Of a stretch of 16,465 nt of DNA, positions 14,676 through 16,465 are shown piece by piece. The notes beneath the pieces are model-generated. The model did not search any database. It had not been told where the DNA came from and was given only the letters and a program-made list of their open reading frames with translations. How positions within the stretch are numbered: the first letter of the stretch is position 1; each line of letters starts with the position of its first letter. Made by a program: the position numbers and the translations under genes. Source of the stretch: Firmicutes bacterium CAG:95 (GTDB lineage: Bacteria > Bacillota > Clostridia > Lachnospirales > Lachnospiraceae); NCBI GenBank assembly GCA_000438155.1, contig FR902958.1:61759-78223 (forward strand). Direction: 5' to 3'.

Positions 14676-15209
14676 GTGAATCTGCAGATGATAAAACAAT
14701 GTTTGTGCCTTGGCTATCTCTATCAACTGGCAAGGCAGGATTGCAGATGGAAGAAAATGGATGCAGGACTGGTTTATGGTTTTCTTGCAGCAGGAATCAT
14801 ATGCTTTATTTTAGAACCTTTCTTAAATAAGGCAAAAGGGAATAGAAGTATGACCATAACCATGTCCATTCTGTTCCTGTCCCTTCTTCCGGGATTCTTA
14901 TTTCTGGTTATAGGAGCATTGACCCAGGAGGCGGTTGGCTATGGGGATGGACTTTCGATACTGGCAATGGGATTTTATATGGAAGCCTATGCGTTATGGA
15001 AGGCTGTGGGAATCAGTCTGACCTTAGTGACAGTTTATGTTTTGGGACAGAAATTATTGCAGAAACATAGGTATAAGCAAGAGCAGAAGTATGAACAGGA
15101 GCAAATACATAAACAGAAACAGGAGAATGGACAGATACCGAAGAGTGGGGCAGTTCCGTTTCTCCCCTTTTTGCTTACAGGAATGGTGGTGGTGCTGGGT
15201 GTTTTATAA
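14676..15209 (+). CDS. tadV: Prepilin peptidase (A24 family, TadV/CpaA-like)
   Basis: Aspartic membrane protease that removes the leader from Flp and the TadE-like pseudopilins. 177 residues from GTG 14676, behind GGGAGG (14665–14670, 5-nt spacing). The GxGD-type active site is clear: VGYGDGLSILAMGF with Asp91. The partner is probably Asp22 in ARQDCRWKKM, where most relatives have a 'D..RR.IPN'-like motif. Several hydrophobic segments are seen (about 31–48, 60–83, 93–127, 161–177). Between the last two lies a hydrophilic K/Q/E-rich loop (about 131–155) made of three six-residue repeats; the final VPFLPFLLTG is the conserved last segment. Ends 1 nt before the next gene. Confidence 0.88.
   Translation: MNLQMIKQCLCLGYLYQLARQDCRWKKMDAGLVYGFLAAGIICFILEPFLNKAKGNRSMTITMSILFLSLLPGFLFLVIGALTQEAVGYGDGLSILAMGFYMEAYALWKAVGISLTLVTVYVLGQKLLQKHRYKQEQKYEQEQIHKQKQENGQIPKSGAVPFLPFLLTGMVVVLGVL
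15072..15125 (+). repeat. Three 18-nt in-frame repeats within the prepilin peptidase gene
   Basis: Three consecutive 18-nt units (15072–15089, 15090–15107, 15108–15125) encode YKQEQK, YEQEQI and HKQKQE. They form the hydrophilic cytoplasmic loop before the last membrane segment. The pattern suggests slippage-type expansion of a tolerated loop. Confidence 0.75.
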
Positions 15210-15210
15210 T

Positions 15211-15489
15211 ATGAAAGCTCAAATAGATAGCGGAGAGCAATGCCAAAAGGAATATAGAAATCATAGAGATTACAGAAATCGTAGAAAATGGAAGGGTTCT
15301 ATAGTGGTGGAGGCTTCTTATCTGCTGCCGTTTACTCTTGTTTTGTACGGAATCATAATTTTGATTGCAGCGGCGTTACTGGTACGCTGCCTGTCTTCTC
15401 AGAACCGTTTTCTGCAAGCCTGGCAGACAGAGCGGTATACAAATCCTGATACCTTGGAAGTGATTTATGCGGATAGGGAATCGTCATGA
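15211..15489 (+). CDS. Short TadE-like pseudopilin
   Basis: 92 residues from ATG 15211, directly after the prepilin peptidase stop; a longer frame reaching back to 15037 only reads through that gene and was rejected. No strong ribosome site is visible (GGTGGTGCTGGG region), so translation is probably coupled. After a charged leader (1–28) comes WKGSIVVEASYLLPFTLVLY: predicted cut G29|S30, Glu34 at +5, one membrane helix to about 55, and only a short tail. This is the TadE-type pilin signal in minimal form. The leader contains a duplicated six-residue unit (YRNHRD, YRNRRK; 15253–15288). Likely a minor pilin processed by its upstream neighbour. Confidence 0.8.
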   Translation: MKAQIDSGEQCQKEYRNHRDYRNRRKWKGSIVVEASYLLPFTLVLYGIIILIAAALLVRCLSSQNRFLQAWQTERYTNPDTLEVIYADRESS

Positions 15490-15507
15490 CAGTATGCAGC
15501 AGACAGT

Positions 15508-15547
15508 AATGATAAAATAACGACATTGTAATGACAAAATAATGACA
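15508..15547 (+). repeat. Direct repeat, two 18-bp copies
   Basis: AATGATAAAATAACGACA (15508–15525) and AATGACAAAATAATGACA (15530–15547) match at 16/18 with two transitions. They lie just after the short TadE-like gene in an A-rich noncoding gap. Role unknown. Confidence 0.6.
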
Positions 15548-15597
15548 GGAAGATAGATACATAAAGAAAATATTGATGAATGATAAATAAAGGATAG

Positions 15598-15627
15598 ATG
15601 AAAGGTAATGAAAGGTAATGAAAGGTA
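15598..15627 (+). repeat. Three perfect 10-bp tandem repeats
   Basis: ATGAAAGGTA occurs three times in a row, followed by ACC. Each unit holds an AAAGG and an ATG, and 10 bp is one helical turn. It lies in the 190-nt gap between the short TadE-like gene and the DUF6382 gene. Apart from this repeat, the 18-bp pair and the next gene's ribosome site, nothing else was seen in the gap. Confidence 0.8.
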
Positions 15628-15679
15628 ACCAGGAAGAGGCTGTATGGCTATAATCAAATTAAGAAAGGGTGAAAGTGAA

Positions 15680-16465
15680 ATGAAAACAAAATATATCCGG
15701 GATTTTCGGCACAATTATCTTGTAATTGAAAAAGAAGATCCGGGACAGAATGGATATTTGATAAAAATGATTACAGAGAATACGATTGACGGGCTGATCC
15801 CCTGTCAGGAACGGATGATAAACGGGGAATCACTTCTATATTATGATATTACCTCGCGCCAGAGCATTCAGAGCATCCTGGAGGCACAGCCCTTGCAGAT
15901 GCGTCATTTACAGAAGCTGTTTTCGGGGCTTCGTACGATCAGCGAAGTAATGGAGAAGTATTTGCTCAGTCCTGAGGATCTTTTGCTGCTGCCGGAGTTT
16001 GTATATATGGATATGGCAACCGGGGAATACAGCTTTATTTATTATCCGGAGAGGATGGGGGAGGAGAACACGTCTTTGCGTGATCTTAATGAGTTTTTTA
16101 TGCAGCATATGGACTCCGAAAATATACTGCTTGTCGAGGCTGTATACCAGATGACGGATCTGCTGAACCGGCAGCAGTTTGTGCTGGATGAGCTGATTAC
16201 CTGGTTTCAGGAAAACTATGATGAAGAACAGATGGAAGAGAGGATCCATGAAAAGAATGAAGCAATGACGCAAAGCAACTGGACCCCCAATATGCAGACA
16301 CAGAATTTATACCGGAATCAGGGAAGTCAGAGTCGGGAAGCTCCGGTACAAAATGCAGGCTGGAATCGGGGCACACAGGGAACAGCACAGGAGATGCCCT
16401 GGGATGAAAGGGAGAAGAACAGAGGGACGCAGTGGAGGGGAAATGTAAATAGCAGAAGCAGGAAT
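15680..16465 (+). CDS. DUF6382-type protein of the Tad locus (3' partial)
   Basis: The frame is open from ATG 15680 to the window end (262 codons, no stop), so the C-terminus is missing. The beginning, MKTKYIRDFRHNYLVIE, and the following alpha/beta region to about residue 175 (LLYYDITSRQSIQSIL, LLLPEFVYMDMATGEYSFIYYP) resemble DUF6382, a Clostridia family found at the N-terminus of FHA-domain proteins in tad loci. After about 190 the sequence becomes Q/N/R-rich and low complexity, typical of a linker before an FHA domain, which would lie outside the window. The start is behind AAAGGG (15664–15669). An in-frame ATG at 15644, with AGGA at 15631–15634, would add 12 residues and cannot be excluded. 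FHA binding to phosphothreonine is known for the family but not visible here. Confidence 0.75.
   Translation, partial: MKTKYIRDFRHNYLVIEKEDPGQNGYLIKMITENTIDGLIPCQERMINGESLLYYDITSRQSIQSILEAQPLQMRHLQKLFSGLRTISEVMEKYLLSPEDLLLLPEFVYMDMATGEYSFIYYPERMGEENTSLRDLNEFFMQHMDSENILLVEAVYQMTDLLNRQQFVLDELITWFQENYDEEQMEERIHEKNEAMTQSNWTPNMQTQNLYRNQGSQSREAPVQNAGWNRGTQGTAQEMPWDEREKNRGTQWRGNVNSRSRN

Noticed and set aside
15598..15627. CRISPR-like array
   Set aside because: Units are 10 bp and contiguous, with no spacers.

Overview
The window looks like a chromosomal segment from a motile Gram-positive member of the Lachnospiraceae (Roseburia / Agathobacter / Eubacterium rectale type). The reasons are a Clostridia-type flagellin and FliS, a YaaL–BofA sporulation pair, strong AGGAGG ribosome binding sites often used with TTG or GTG starts, and a secretin-free Tad (Flp) pilus locus carrying Clostridia-specific families (DUF5702, DUF6382). 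No RNA genes, CRISPR arrays or transposase genes were seen. The genus is an inference from family content, not proven.

Layout. (1) 1–2958: the 3' part of a degenerate AAA+-like protein, then glgB (glycogen branching enzyme), closed by a strong intrinsic terminator. (2) 2897–7632: a flagellar block. A sigma-D-type promoter sits on the glgB terminator and probably drives a 957-residue DUF6240 protein that is translationally coupled to flagellin. A palindromic repeat follows, then fliS. (3) 7582–8191: a small sporulation-related pair, yaaL on the minus strand (its 3' end overlaps fliS) and bofA on the plus strand behind a sigma-E-like promoter. (4) 8192–16465: the Tad pilus operon. A near-consensus sigma-A promoter and a structured leader precede tadZ, cpaF (tadA), a tadB–tadC fusion, flp pilin, a DUF5702 protein, a TadE-like protein with two Cys/His modules, a prepilin peptidase, a short second TadE-like pseudopilin and a DUF6382 protein that runs off the window.

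How the genes work together. CpaF powers and TadBC anchors assembly of the Flp pilin in the membrane. TadZ is expected to position the machine. The prepilin peptidase cleaves Flp and the TadE-like pseudopilins at G|xxxxE sites. DUF5702 and TadE-like proteins are probable minor pilins or tip components. DUF6382 proteins of tad loci usually carry an FHA domain and may link the system to phosphorylation signalling. No secretin gene is present, as expected for a single-membrane cell.

The most notable points are: the TadB–TadC fusion; the tandem H-x4-C/C-x2-C modules on a TadE-like pseudopilin; a TadZ whose P-loop has lost its lysine; a promoter whose transcript would start inside the upstream terminator hairpin; a DUF6240 protein with a FliK-like C-terminus coupled to flagellin; a leader with two TTACG dyads exactly 50 bp apart; and a dispersed palindromic repeat family in three intergenic gaps.
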